Below the pieces are notes generated by a model. It was not told where the DNA came from, made no database searches, and was given only the letters and a program-made list of their open reading frames with translations. The translations under genes and the position numbers were made by a program. Shown piece after piece: positions 8,596 through 17,487 of a stretch of DNA of 64,000 nucleotides. Position 1 is the first letter of the stretch; each line of letters opens with the position of its first letter. This DNA is from Marinobacter qingdaonensis (GTDB lineage Bacteria > Pseudomonadota > Gammaproteobacteria > Pseudomonadales > Oleiphilaceae): assembly GCF_034555935.1 (NCBI RefSeq), contig NZ_JAYDCJ010000001.1, positions 372,001 to 436,000 of the forward strand, in the 5' to 3' direction.

Positions 8596-9405
8596 ATGTC
8601 ATTCAGCACACTTCCGAACATCGGCATGGGAACCTTTCGATTGAAAGGCAATGACGCGCGCGAAGCGGTCAAAAGCGCCCTGTCGCTCGGGTACCGTCAC
8701 ATCGACACAGCCCAGATGTATGATAACGAGGCGGAAGTGGGCGACGGCATTACCTCCAGCGGCATTCCCCGCCGGGAGATCTTTCTGACCACCAAGGTGT
8801 GGCAAGACCAGCTGCACGCCGATGACCTGATCCACAGCCTGCACGACAGCCTGGCCCGGCTGAAAACCGACCACGTGGATCTGGCCCTGATCCACTGGCC
8901 TTCGCCTGACGACGAAGTGCCCATGGCCGAATACCTGGGCGCGCTGCGGGATGCCCAGCGTGAAGGTCTGGCCAAGCACATCGGCATTTCCAACTTCACC
9001 TGCGCGCAAATGGACCAGGCCGTCAAAATCCTGGGTCAGGACGCCATCCTGACCAACCAGGTGGAGGTGCACCCGTTCCTGGCCAACCGCAAGGTGGTGG
9101 AGCACGCCCAGAAACTGGGCATCACCGTGACCGGCTACATGCCACTGGCGGTGGGCAAGGTCATGGAGGATGACACCCTGCAACAGATCGGCCAGGCCCA
9201 TAACGCCACACCGGCGCAGATTGCCATCGCCTGGGTCGCCGCACGGGGCGTGGTGCCGATTCCCTCGTCCACGCGACCGACGCACCAGAAAGCCAATCTG
9301 GATGCGCTGAACATCCGGCTCAGTGATGAGGAAATTCGCGCGATCGATCAGTTGGATCGGGGCGAGCGGATTGCCGACCCGGATTTCGCGCCCGCCTGGG
9401 ACTGA
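8596..9405 (+). CDS. dkgB: Aldo/keto reductase, DkgB-like
   Basis: The 269-residue cytosolic NADPH oxidoreductase shows the AKR catalytic set: aspartate and tyrosine in YRHIDTAQMYDNE, lysine in FLTTKVW and histidine in DLALIHWP. The cofactor-binding end contains VPIPSSTRPTHQKANLD. Length and pattern match E. coli DkgB (267 residues), which reduces 2,5-diketo-D-gluconate and methylglyoxal. ATG 8596 is preceded by AGGAGG, so the longer upstream frame is not used. Its last 86 bases overlap the convergent membrane protein gene. Substrate is inferred from similarity only. Confidence 0.85.
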   Translation: MSFSTLPNIGMGTFRLKGNDAREAVKSALSLGYRHIDTAQMYDNEAEVGDGITSSGIPRREIFLTTKVWQDQLHADDLIHSLHDSLARLKTDHVDLALIHWPSPDDEVPMAEYLGALRDAQREGLAKHIGISNFTCAQMDQAVKILGQDAILTNQVEVHPFLANRKVVEHAQKLGITVTGYMPLAVGKVMEDDTLQQIGQAHNATPAQIAIAWVAARGVVPIPSSTRPTHQKANLDALNIRLSDEEIRAIDQLDRGERIADPDFAPAWD

Positions 9406-10054
9406 TCCACAGCCCAAGCACCGCGAGGACCAGTGCGGCCACGGGAAACAGCAGCAACCAGTAGGTGTGCAGCGTTCCATAGGTGGCCGCGCTGAAGACC
9501 AGCCAAATCGCCGGCACGGGCATCAGAAGCCAACGCGCCGGGCCCGAAAACACACCCAGTAACAGCGCACTGGCGGCCACGGTGGTATCCGGCACCAGCC
9601 CGAACAACGCCAGCGCCATGCCCTGCCCCGACTGCAGCACCGCAACCCAGGGTAACAACACCACTGCGCCCAGCCAGGGAAGTCCAAACCTGATCACCGA
9701 CCTGTGATCCAGCGGGTCGTTGTCACCGCCGCCGGCCAGCAGGGCGAGCCCCACCCCCTGGGCGACAAACGCCCAGCCAAGGAGCTCGGCGGGCCAATTG
9801 ATCGGGCCGAAATACTGCACCAGAAAACCATAGCCGCTACCGACCCAGGCCGCCGCCACCAACCATAGCGCCAACCGGCGACATCCCGGACGGGGATGAC
9901 ACAGCAGCCAAGGTATCGCCAGGGTCAAAACCAGCAGTAACGGGTGCCAGGGCCAGAGCGCGTGATTGATCCTGACGTACAGCCGCAGGAACACGTCCGG
10001 GCCGAACATGATGAAATCCTGCAGGGAATAGCTGAGCCAGTCGGCACCGCTCAC
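9320..10054 (-). CDS. Multi-pass membrane protein, DUF6064-like
   Basis: The 244-residue protein has about seven hydrophobic helices, a conserved-looking start (SLQDFIMFGPDVFLRLY) and a polar, proline-rich tail of about 25 residues. I place it tentatively in the DUF6064 family of uncharacterised membrane proteins. It starts with GTG, overlapping the TGA stop of the upstream Tat-exported aldo/keto reductase by four bases (GTGA), so the two are translationally coupled. The polar tail is encoded in the 86-base overlap with the convergent dkgB gene, and a shorter product would not be surprising in relatives. Confidence 0.72.
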   Translation of the reverse strand: MSGADWLSYSLQDFIMFGPDVFLRLYVRINHALWPWHPLLLVLTLAIPWLLCHPRPGCRRLALWLVAAAWVGSGYGFLVQYFGPINWPAELLGWAFVAQGVGLALLAGGGDNDPLDHRSVIRFGLPWLGAVVLLPWVAVLQSGQGMALALFGLVPDTTVAASALLLGVFSGPARWLLMPVPAIWLVFSAATYGTLHTYWLLLFPVAALVLAVLGLWISPRRARNPGRQSARPDPTDRSREFPHH

Positions 10055-10986
10055 AACGACCTCACGTAGGCCAGCATCCGCTCCCGCTGGGACCGATCAG
10101 GCAGCTGCCCGTACAGGGCGGCCATGTTCTCCTGCATGTGGGCTACCTGGGACGTCGCGGGGATGGCGCAGGTCACCGCCGGATGTCCGAGCACGAACTT
10201 CAGGAAAAACGCGGCCCAGGTCCGGACACCGAACTCCTCGGCCCACGTCGGCAGCGGCCGGGACTGGAGCCGACGGAACAGGGCGCCGCCCTGAAACGGC
10301 CGGTTCACGATCACCGCGATGCCCCGCTCCTGGGCCAGGGGCAGCAGGCGTTCCTCGGCCTCGCGGTCGAACAGGTTGTAGGTCAATTGCACAAAATCGA
10401 GCGGCTCGGAAGCCATGATGCGGGCCAACTCGCCATGGCGGCGGCCGTGGGACGTCGTGATCCCCAGGTAGCGGAGTTCGCCCCGGGCCTTCATCGCCTT
10501 GAGGCTGTCCAGGTGGCCGGGCCAGCCCAGCAGATTGTGCACTTGCAGCAGATCAAAGCGTCGGACGCCCCATTTCTGGCGAGAAGCTTCGGCCTGGCGT
10601 TCGGTCGCCGACTCGTCACTGGTCCAGATCTTGGTGGCGGCAAACACCCGGTCCCGGGCATCCAGGGTTCGCAGGGCCTCGCCCAACACCTCGGCCGAGG
10701 ATCCGTACATGGGCGAACAGTCCACCAGGGTGCCACCGGCCGCGAGGAAGGTTTCAAGAACGCGGGTGCGCTGCTCGACCAGATAGGCGTCGCCGCCCAC
10801 GTTGAAGGTGATCCAGGTGCCCATGCCAATGGCCGGCAAGGCTTCACCGGTCGACGGTATGACCCGGGTGATCGGAGCGCCGCTCGCGGTCCCGGCGGCA
10901 TCGGCGAACACCCACGGCGCCCTTACCACCAGCCCCGAGAGACCGGCGCCCATCAGAAAGCGCCGGCGACTGAACCCCTGTGCCAT
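10051..10986 (-). CDS. Aldo/keto reductase with Tat signal peptide
   Basis: The 311-residue protein begins with a twin-arginine signal (SRRRFLMG followed by a hydrophobic stretch and an alanine-rich cleavage region), so it is probably exported folded with its nicotinamide cofactor. The AKR core has VDCSPMYGSS, FAATKIWTS and LLQVHNL, giving the catalytic Asp, Tyr, Lys and His. It is operonic with the downstream membrane protein through a GTGA overlap. A triple 10-base repeat precedes the start codon. The substrate is unknown. Confidence 0.85.
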   Translation of the reverse strand: MAQGFSRRRFLMGAGLSGLVVRAPWVFADAAGTASGAPITRVIPSTGEALPAIGMGTWITFNVGGDAYLVEQRTRVLETFLAAGGTLVDCSPMYGSSAEVLGEALRTLDARDRVFAATKIWTSDESATERQAEASRQKWGVRRFDLLQVHNLLGWPGHLDSLKAMKARGELRYLGITTSHGRRHGELARIMASEPLDFVQLTYNLFDREAEERLLPLAQERGIAVIVNRPFQGGALFRRLQSRPLPTWAEEFGVRTWAAFFLKFVLGHPAVTCAIPATSQVAHMQENMAALYGQLPDRSQRERMLAYVRSL

Positions 10987-11000
10987 GTCCGCCCCCCTTT

Positions 11001-11030
11001 ACCTGCCCTTACCTGCCCTTACCTGCCCTT
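11001..11030. repeat. 10-bp tandem repeat, three copies
   Basis: The unit ACCTGCCCTT occurs three times in perfect tandem. On the minus strand it reads AAGGGCAGGT, a purine-rich ladder of Shine-Dalgarno-like motifs starting 15 bases before the Tat aldo/keto reductase ATG. Copy-number change could shift the spacing of potential ribosome binding sites. Confidence 0.85.
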
Positions 11031-11167
11031 GCCCGTTCCACGGTAGCGTCGCACAGAGCGATCCTTAACGGGAATAGCCGCCCCGGTGCACCTGAACGTA
11101 TGTACGCGGCCGCCGGAAAAAGGATGACCGGCAGGCTCGGGGCGCAGCAACTGGTCAGGCCGGCCGA

Positions 11168-11938
11168 TCAGCGGGCGTACTCGGTCTCCAGGTAGCCCAG
11201 AATGCGGGCGGACTCGAACAGCCCCTTGCCGGTGTTCGGATCCTCCAGGTACGGCACCTGAACACGATTGTGTTGCTGGAAGAACGCATCCCGCTTGCCA
11301 CCGGCAATGGGCGCGTAACGGCCGGGCTTGAGACGCTGAAAGGCCGGGCCGATTTCGGTCCAGTGCTCCTTGCCGAGGTTATGCAAACGGTAGGGGATTT
11401 CCAGTTCGCACAGTTTCTCGCGCACCAGGCGGGAAAAGGGACTGCCTTCGAAGCTCCACAGGTGCAGTGGCTGCTCCGGCTGCCTGCCGGCGTCGGCCCG
11501 CAGACCCCGCAGGGCACTGGCCGCCGAGGCCAGGGAGCCCAACGCGGACTGCCAAGGCTTGTCCTGATAAAGCCGGGGCACGGAGCGCTGGCCATACTCG
11601 CGGAACAGGTACGCAACAATCGCGGCGGACTCGTACATGACCGTGTCGGTGTTCCGGTCTACCAGCAAAGGGAACTGTTGCTTGCCGCCCAGGGCTTCCG
11701 CCTCGGCCCGGAAAACGCGGCCGCCCTTCGGGCAGGGCCGGATATCCACGTCCAGGTGCAGCGCACTCAGGGCTTCACGCACCTTGCGACAAAACGGGCA
11801 GGCCTCCATGTCGTACAGGGTCAGGGGCTGTTCCGGCTGGGCGGCGGGCTTGACCACCATGCAGCCGCGCCAGCCCGATAGGGACGAGGTGGCCAGCGAA
11901 CCAAAGACGTTAACGGTGTGGACCAGGGGATTGGGCAT
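11168..11938 (-). CDS. Tandem glutaredoxin/GST-N-terminal domain protein
   Basis: The 256-residue protein holds two thioredoxin-fold modules. The first (about residues 35-125) has the glutaredoxin-like active site ACPFCRK and the YESAAIVAYLF end of a GST N-terminal domain. The second (about 160-256) starts LHLWSFEGSPFSRLVREKL, with serine in place of the active-site cysteine, and ends FESARILGYLE. It lacks the helical GST C-terminal domain. It may act as a glutathione-linked thiol protein. ATG 11938 is used rather than the longer frame because AAGG is suitably placed. It is a single gene, divergent from dacB. Confidence 0.75.
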   Translation of the reverse strand: MPNPLVHTVNVFGSLATSSLSGWRGCMVVKPAAQPEQPLTLYDMEACPFCRKVREALSALHLDVDIRPCPKGGRVFRAEAEALGGKQQFPLLVDRNTDTVMYESAAIVAYLFREYGQRSVPRLYQDKPWQSALGSLASAASALRGLRADAGRQPEQPLHLWSFEGSPFSRLVREKLCELEIPYRLHNLGKEHWTEIGPAFQRLKPGRYAPIAGGKRDAFFQQHNRVQVPYLEDPNTGKGLFESARILGYLETEYAR

Positions 11939-12177
11939 ATCGGAACCTTGTTGTGACTGTGCCTGCATTATCAGGCTATTAGCGGTTTTTCCATTGGCCA
12001 GGACGTCGAGCCAGCCGCAATTCAAGGCTAAGCCAATGATTCCGAAGGAGACTTACACGCAGTCACAAAAGTCAATACAAACAATGAGTCTACTGCCATT
12101 TTTTAACGTCATGTAGAGCTTTTCTGCATAGTACGCACGGCAAAGATGGGCTATTGTTGAAGAATAAGAAATCTCTA

Positions 12178-13761
12178 ATGGATAGCAGGGTGAAACGGGG
12201 TATGCAGCGCGCTTACAGGGCTCCACATCGGCGGTCGGTCCTCAAACGTACAGTCATTGCTGCGGGAACGGCTCTTGCACTTGCGGCCAGCGCCGGTGTG
12301 CAGGCGCTGGAAGGCGGCGAGTCCGAGTACTCATCCGCCGGCACCTGGAGCAAACAGGTCCGGGATTACGCCCACAAATCCCTGAACAACGACGACGCCC
12401 TGAGCATGGCGGCCATCCCCCTGAACGGCCCGGGCATCGAGCAGTACATCAATGCCGATGAACTGATGAGCCCCGGCTCCATCATGAAGCTGGTCACCAC
12501 CTTCGCCGCGCTCGAGATCCTGGGCCCGACCCATCATTGGGACACCGATTTCCTGACCGATGGCAAACTGGTCGGCGATACCCTGGAAGGCAACCTGTAC
12601 GTCCGCTTTGGCGGCGACCCGAAACTGACCCTCGAACGGCTCTGGTCCACCCTGCGTGAACTCCGCGGCATGGGCGTCACCACCATCAACGGCGATCTGG
12701 TGCTCGACGGCAGCTACTTCCGGGTGGACGAAGGCTTCCCGCTGTTCGAGGACAACGGCGACAACCCCCACGCGCCCTTCCTGGTGGAGCCGTCGGCCTA
12801 CCTGAGCAATCTGAATCTGCTGCACTTCCAGGTGCGGGCGGACGAGCGCGGCACCCAGGCCTGGAGCACGCCCAACCTGGCCGAGGTCATGATCGACAAT
12901 CGGGTTATCGCGACGGCGGAGGGCCCCTGCCCCAGCCGCCGCAACTTCGACTGGGAACCCATCTTCCACGACGACAACCGGGTGACGGTGCGAGTCACCG
13001 GCGAATTGCCCCAGGGCTGCCGCACCACCAGCTACCTGTCGCTGCTGCCCCACGACCAGTACAGCGCCTCCCTGATCCGCTCGCTGCTTGAGGAAACCGG
13101 CGTCGCTTTGACTGGCAGCCACAGCAAAGGCGTCACCCCGGAAGAGGCCCGGCTGGTGCTGAAGACCACATCACCCGACCTGGTCACCATGGTGCGCGAC
13201 ATCAACAAGTGGAGCAGCAACGTCATGGCGCGCCAGATGCTGCTGACCATTGGCGCCGAAAACCGTCTCGATGGCGAGGACGACGACCGGGTGGCCGGCA
13301 TCCGGGTGATTTATCAGTGGATGGAGAACAAGGGCATCAACACCGCCGGCATGGTGATCGACAACGGCGCCGGCCTGAGCCGCCACGGCCGCATCACTGC
13401 CCGCCAGGGTGCCCGGTTGCTGCAGCACGCCTGGAACAGCCCGTTTGCCGCCGATCTCATGGCCTCGCTGCCGATCATCGCCATGGACGGAACCATGGCC
13501 CGCCGCCTGCGCAACACCGGCATGGACGGCAGTGGCCGGATCAAGACCGGCTACCTGGAAGACGTGCGCTCCATAGCCGGCTTCACCCGGGACGAGCACA
13601 ACACCACCTGGGCCGTGGTTGGCATGGTCAACAACGACCCGGCCTGGAACGGACAGGCGGTACTCGACCGCATCCTCTACTCCCTGCACTACCGGCCACC
13701 GACCGGCACGGCGATATCCCGGGCGGAGTCCGGGTCTTCGTCGGAAACCTCGATTCAATAA
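12178..13761 (+). CDS. dacB: D-alanyl-D-alanine carboxypeptidase/endopeptidase, PBP4 type (peptidase S13)
   Basis: The 527-residue protein carries an N-terminal signal (RRSVLKRTVIAAGTALALAASAG) and the penicillin-binding triad: SxxK at S101-I-M-K104 in SPGSIMK, SxN at S346-S347-N348 and KTG at 456-458. The insertion between SxxK and SxN fits PBP4/DacB. It acts in the periplasm, trimming pentapeptides and cutting cross-links in peptidoglycan. The start is uncertain: ATG 12178, ATG 12202 or TTG 12154, none with a strong ribosome binding site. The stop codon lies in the poly-T side of the terminator of the convergent gene. Confidence 0.9.
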   Translation: MDSRVKRGMQRAYRAPHRRSVLKRTVIAAGTALALAASAGVQALEGGESEYSSAGTWSKQVRDYAHKSLNNDDALSMAAIPLNGPGIEQYINADELMSPGSIMKLVTTFAALEILGPTHHWDTDFLTDGKLVGDTLEGNLYVRFGGDPKLTLERLWSTLRELRGMGVTTINGDLVLDGSYFRVDEGFPLFEDNGDNPHAPFLVEPSAYLSNLNLLHFQVRADERGTQAWSTPNLAEVMIDNRVIATAEGPCPSRRNFDWEPIFHDDNRVTVRVTGELPQGCRTTSYLSLLPHDQYSASLIRSLLEETGVALTGSHSKGVTPEEARLVLKTTSPDLVTMVRDINKWSSNVMARQMLLTIGAENRLDGEDDDRVAGIRVIYQWMENKGINTAGMVIDNGAGLSRHGRITARQGARLLQHAWNSPFAADLMASLPIIAMDGTMARRLRNTGMDGSGRIKTGYLEDVRSIAGFTRDEHNTTWAVVGMVNNDPAWNGQAVLDRILYSLHYRPPTGTAISRAESGSSSETSIQ

Positions 13762-13785
13762 AAAAGCCCCGGCGGTGCCGGGGCT
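13757..13785 (-). terminator. Rho-independent terminator of the DUF4397 lipoprotein gene
   Basis: The stem AGCCCCGG/CCGGGGCT (13765-13785, five-base loop) is followed on the minus strand by a T-run. The tract overlaps the stop codon of dacB, so the convergent genes share these bases. Confidence 0.85.
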
Positions 13786-13809
13786 GCATGAGAAAATTCA
13801 ACTCTCGCC

Positions 13810-15210
13810 TTACGGTGATACGAAATCATCCAGCAAGGTGACGGTAGCAACACTCGCCACGTCCTCATTGAGTCGGGCCAGCGCGGTATAAACGCCGCCA
13901 GCGGCCAGCGACAGGCTCGGTGATTTGTAAAGCTCGGTAGCTCCATCGTCGGTAGTGATGAAAATGACATAGTCGTCAGCCGCCACGCTGACGTAGCCGG
14001 AGGATTGGCCATACTGGAAATCATCCAGGGCCGGAACCGAATTACCGATCAGCGTCGCACCCGCGCCACCCGCTGCGGTCGGTATCAGGAACACATCAAC
14101 ACTCTGGGCCTCGACCGCGCCGTGCAGAACGCGCAGCTTGGCTTCGGTCGCAACACGTCGATTGTCGTCGGTAAAGGCAAACAGATCGAGCCCGTCGGCC
14201 AGCACCCCGGCCGCAACCAAGGTTCTAAGATCGCCATTGGCCAGCTCCAGGGTTTCGTCGATGACCGCTGTACTGGTATCGCCGGCGGCCGTGATCGCCA
14301 CCCGGTTCGCACCGGTGGCCAGTTCGACGTAGGCCCCAGTGGTCGCGCTGGCCGGCACGGTCTCACCGAACGCCACGGCTCCGGCGGCAGGAGAGCCGTC
14401 GGGATCTTCATTGACGTAGATATCCACGTCCGGTGTCGGGGCTGACGAATTGTGCGCTGCCCGTATACCGACTCCGGTGTTTACATCCAGGAGCTCGGCG
14501 GTGTCGGCCCCGTCCAGCACCAACAAACTGACCGGAGAGTCACCGAATACGGTGTTATCCACCGCCCCAATCAGCAAATCCGCGCCGGCGGCCAGTGCCA
14601 CACTGCCGCTGTCATAAACCACGGTATCCGAACCGGCCGGCGTTACCCGAATCTGATAGTCGCCCGCGGGCACTTCCAGGGGGCCAACGCTTTCCTTGAA
14701 GGCAAAGGTGAAGGTGGCCTCAGCGGGCAAGGCATCGCCCGCAGCCGTCACGTACACATCCACCGGACCTGCGGCGGCCGCCTGGGCATCGGGCGACAGG
14801 TGCGCAACCCGCAGGCGCACGGACGACGCCGAATCCCGACTGCCATCGTCGGACAGAATCAGCGGTTCAATGGTGCTGTCCCCCACCTTGCCCAGGGCAA
14901 TGACATCGTAACTGGTGTCGAAACGGAACGAGGTGTCCGCCTCAATGACCGTGGCGGTGTCCCCGCCAGGCAAAACACCATCGATGGCGAGGCTGGCATT
15001 GCCGGCTCTGGGCGTGAGTACAGCGGCCTGTTTGAAGTCCGCGCCCGACACGACCGTGTTGCTGTTTACACGCACATTGACCGCCGGCGCGTCCGAGGAG
15101 GCGTGGATTACCCGGACACTGGAGTTCCGTTTATCGTCGTCATCGTCGAAGCAGCCGGTCAGCACCAGGCTGCCGGCCACCACCAGGGGTATGGAGAATT
15201 TGATGTTCAT
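13810..15210 (-). CDS. DUF4397 domain lipoprotein
   Basis: The 466-residue protein has a lipoprotein signal ending in LVLTGC, followed by an acidic run (FDDDDDK) consistent with a flexible tether. The rest is built from repeated DUF4397 units of about 100 residues: VRVIHASSDAPAVNVRVN, LRVAHLSPDAQAAAAGPVDVY, IRAAHNSSAPTPDVDIYV and LRVLHGAVEAQSVDVF start successive copies. These beta-rich surface or periplasmic proteins have no established function. ATG 15210 follows GAGGAAC. The Asp after the lipid cysteine is at +3, so sorting cannot be predicted with certainty. Expression ends at a strong terminator. Confidence 0.85.
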   Translation of the reverse strand: MNIKFSIPLVVAGSLVLTGCFDDDDDKRNSSVRVIHASSDAPAVNVRVNSNTVVSGADFKQAAVLTPRAGNASLAIDGVLPGGDTATVIEADTSFRFDTSYDVIALGKVGDSTIEPLILSDDGSRDSASSVRLRVAHLSPDAQAAAAGPVDVYVTAAGDALPAEATFTFAFKESVGPLEVPAGDYQIRVTPAGSDTVVYDSGSVALAAGADLLIGAVDNTVFGDSPVSLLVLDGADTAELLDVNTGVGIRAAHNSSAPTPDVDIYVNEDPDGSPAAGAVAFGETVPASATTGAYVELATGANRVAITAAGDTSTAVIDETLELANGDLRTLVAAGVLADGLDLFAFTDDNRRVATEAKLRVLHGAVEAQSVDVFLIPTAAGGAGATLIGNSVPALDDFQYGQSSGYVSVAADDYVIFITTDDGATELYKSPSLSLAAGGVYTALARLNEDVASVATVTLLDDFVSP

Positions 15211-15368
15211 CGTCACTGTTCCTCGAAGGCTGAGGTTGGCTACCCACAGCAAGTCGTTAGAGACTTCACTAGTTGCAGAGCTGACACGCTTGCAAAATTT
15301 TTCTACGGGGGCCCAAACAGTTCGGATTTACATTATTTGACATTTCGGCGCACGGGTGTGCACCGACG

Positions 15369-15611
15369 TCAGGACTCGAATCGGCGCAGGGCCAGATCCG
15401 TCAATTTGCCGGCCACGGGCGCGATGAAGGTGACCAGGGGAAAGGCGACGACCCAGGCCACCAGAAACGCCGCAGCCCAGCGGGCCGGGTAACCGGCATC
15501 AACACCGGTGTTGATCAGTGTAATGACACCGGACATCAGGAAGGACATGATGCCTGACATGAAAAAACCGAAAACAAGCTGCCGGACTCGCGCCGGCTTG
15601 AGCTTGGACAT
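15369..15611 (-). CDS. DUF2798 small membrane protein
   Basis: The 80-residue protein has two transmembrane helices (VFGFFMSGIMSFLMSGVITLI and AAFLVAWVVAFPLVTFIAP) in the order typical of DUF2798, a small inner-membrane family of unknown function. ATG 15611 is supported by GGGAGG five bases upstream, so the longer frame is rejected. It is divergent from the lipoprotein gene at 15755. Confidence 0.82.
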   Translation of the reverse strand: MSKLKPARVRQLVFGFFMSGIMSFLMSGVITLINTGVDAGYPARWAAAFLVAWVVAFPLVTFIAPVAGKLTDLALRRFES

Positions 15612-15754
15612 GACACCTCCCGCTCGCGCCATCTGAACTATAATCGCCCCATGCGAAGACCATGGAACAGTCATCCGAATTCGATCCGATTACGCATAGT
15701 AATAAGCTTGCGATCTTTTTGCGAGAACCCCTCGCCAAACACCGGGTGTCAGCA

Positions 15755-16666
15755 ATGAACCGAACCCATCCCCGACAACGACTCACCTGGCTTGCCCTGC
15801 TCGCCATCGGCCTGATGATGATCTCCGCGTGCAGCTCCACGCGCATGGCCTACCGCTATGCCGACTGGGGCATCGTCTGGTGGGTCGAGGATTACCTTAC
15901 CCTGACCGACGCCCAGAAAACCGAACTGAACCGCAGCCTGGACGAACTGCGGGCATGGCACTGCGCATCGGAGTTGCCGCGTTACCAGGCGTGGCTCGAC
16001 ACCCTCCAGGACGACGTGCGCGCACGGGAATTCTCCCCGGCCACCCTCGCTCATCACCAGCAACGGCTGTTCGGATTTTTCCCGCCCCTGATGAACCAGA
16101 TCACCCCCATTGCCACTCGCCTGCTCGCCAGCCTGTCCGATGCCCAGGTCAGCGAACTGGAACAAAACATGAGGCAGCGACAGCAGGACCTGGCAGACGA
16201 ATACCTTGAGGGTGATACCGAAGACCGGATAGCGGCCCGGGCCGAACGTACCCGGGAACGGACAGAGCGATGGCTGGGTGAGCTGAATGCGCAGCAACGG
16301 GCGCTGATTGCCGAGTGGTCCGAGCAGCGCGGACGTCAGACCGAAATCTGGCTGCAGGGGCGCCAGCAGTGGCAAGACGCCCTGCTCGCGGCCCTCGAAC
16401 ACCGGCACCAGCCGGGCTTCGCCAACCAGGTCGAGTCACTGATTCTGGACGCGGAGCGGTTCCGGGGAGAGGACTACCGGGAGATGATGGCCGACAGCCG
16501 CGCGGCGCTGAACGCCTTGATGCATGAACTGATGATGGCAAGCGATGCGATCCAGGTTGCCCACCTGGCCGACCGCGCCGCCGAGCTGAACCGCGACTTT
16601 GAGGCCCTGACCTGTCACGGCGGCGCCAAAGTCGCGAATGCGATGGACGATCAGACCGTCAGGTAA
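15755..16666 (+). CDS. DUF6279-type lipoprotein
   Basis: The 303-residue protein has a lipoprotein signal peptide (LTWLALLAIGLMMISAC) and a mostly helical mature part rich in Glu, Arg and Gln. It contains YADWGIVWWVEDYLTLTDAQ and a heptad-like middle with many DLADEY and RTRERTERWLGEL segments. This pattern fits the DUF6279 family of gammaproteobacterial lipoproteins, whose role is unknown. ATG 15755 gives the best signal peptide, although no clear ribosome binding site is visible. The stop overlaps the convergent dehydrogenase by 16 bases. Confidence 0.75.
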   Translation: MNRTHPRQRLTWLALLAIGLMMISACSSTRMAYRYADWGIVWWVEDYLTLTDAQKTELNRSLDELRAWHCASELPRYQAWLDTLQDDVRAREFSPATLAHHQQRLFGFFPPLMNQITPIATRLLASLSDAQVSELEQNMRQRQQDLADEYLEGDTEDRIAARAERTRERTERWLGELNAQQRALIAEWSEQRGRQTEIWLQGRQQWQDALLAALEHRHQPGFANQVESLILDAERFRGEDYREMMADSRAALNALMHELMMASDAIQVAHLADRAAELNRDFEALTCHGGAKVANAMDDQTVR

Positions 16667-17421
16667 CCGCCATCGGCGTTGATGCAGGCGCCCGTGGTGT
16701 AGCTCGACGCACCGGATACCAGGTACAGCACGGTACCGGCCATTTCGTCGGGGTCGGCCACCCGCTTCATGGGGATGTGGGCCATGGCCTGTTTCTTGAT
16801 GGCTTCGTTGGTGGTCAGGGCACTGGCGAACTTGGTGTCGGTCAGGCCCGGCAGGAGCGCATTCACCCGGATGTTCTGCTGGCCCAGCTCCATGGCGAAG
16901 GATTTGGTCATGGAAATGACCGCCGCCTTGGTGATCGAGTAGATGCCCTGGAAATGGCCGGGGTTCACGCCATTCACCGACGCCACGTTGACGATGGCGC
17001 CGCCACCGGCTTTCTTCATCATCTGCGCACCGCGGGCACACATAAAGAAATAACCCCGGATGTTCACATCCACGGTCTTGTTGAAGGCGCCCAGATCGGT
17101 GTCTTCAATCGGGCCAAAATAAGGGTTGGCCGCGGCGTTGTTGACCAGAATATCGAGCTTGCCATGGGCCTTCTCGATGTGACCCCAGACGGCGTCGATC
17201 TGTTCCATATCACCGATGTGACAGGCGTGCGCTTCGGCGCTGCCACCGCTCTCCCGAATGCTACTGGCCACTGCCTCGCAGCCATCGATCTTGCGGCTGC
17301 TGACGATCACGTGGGCGCCATAGTTGGCCAGGGTGCGGGCAATGCTCTCACCGATGCCCCGGCTGGCACCGGTAATCAGGGCTACCTTGCCGGTCAGATC
17401 AAACAGATCTTTGTTGCTCAT
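16651..17421 (-). CDS. Short-chain dehydrogenase/reductase (last gene of the catabolic operon)
   Basis: The 256-residue protein is a classical SDR: cofactor motif TGASRGIG near residue 19, NNAA in the central fold, catalytic Ser in VNVASVNG and YSITK as the YxxxK pair, with the C-terminal ACINADGGYLTV. It lies 50 bases after the histidine phosphatase gene on the same strand, with a 17-bp tandem repeat between them. In this operon it could oxidise or reduce a hydroxyacyl- or ketoacyl-CoA intermediate, but cofactor and substrate are not visible. It has 16 bases of convergent overlap with the upstream lipoprotein gene. Confidence 0.85.
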   Translation of the reverse strand: MSNKDLFDLTGKVALITGASRGIGESIARTLANYGAHVIVSSRKIDGCEAVASSIRESGGSAEAHACHIGDMEQIDAVWGHIEKAHGKLDILVNNAAANPYFGPIEDTDLGAFNKTVDVNIRGYFFMCARGAQMMKKAGGGAIVNVASVNGVNPGHFQGIYSITKAAVISMTKSFAMELGQQNIRVNALLPGLTDTKFASALTTNEAIKKQAMAHIPMKRVADPDEMAGTVLYLVSGASSYTTGACINADGGYLTV

Positions 17422-17436
17422 TCGTTCACCTCTTGC

Positions 17437-17487
17437 TTAGCGGAAAGTCACTCTTGGCGGAAAGCCACTTTTAGCGGAAAGTCACCA
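17437..17487. repeat. 17-bp tandem repeat, three imperfect copies
   Basis: TTAGCGGAAAGTCACTC is followed by TTGGCGGAAAGCCACTT and TTAGCGGAAAGTCACCA. The last copy contains the final codons and stop of the histidine phosphatase gene, so the other two look like duplications of that gene's 3' end into the intergenic space. Confidence 0.85.

Noticed and set aside
11001..11030. Possible CRISPR start
   Set aside because: The repeat is 10 bases, perfect, with no spacers. It is a simple tandem repeat.
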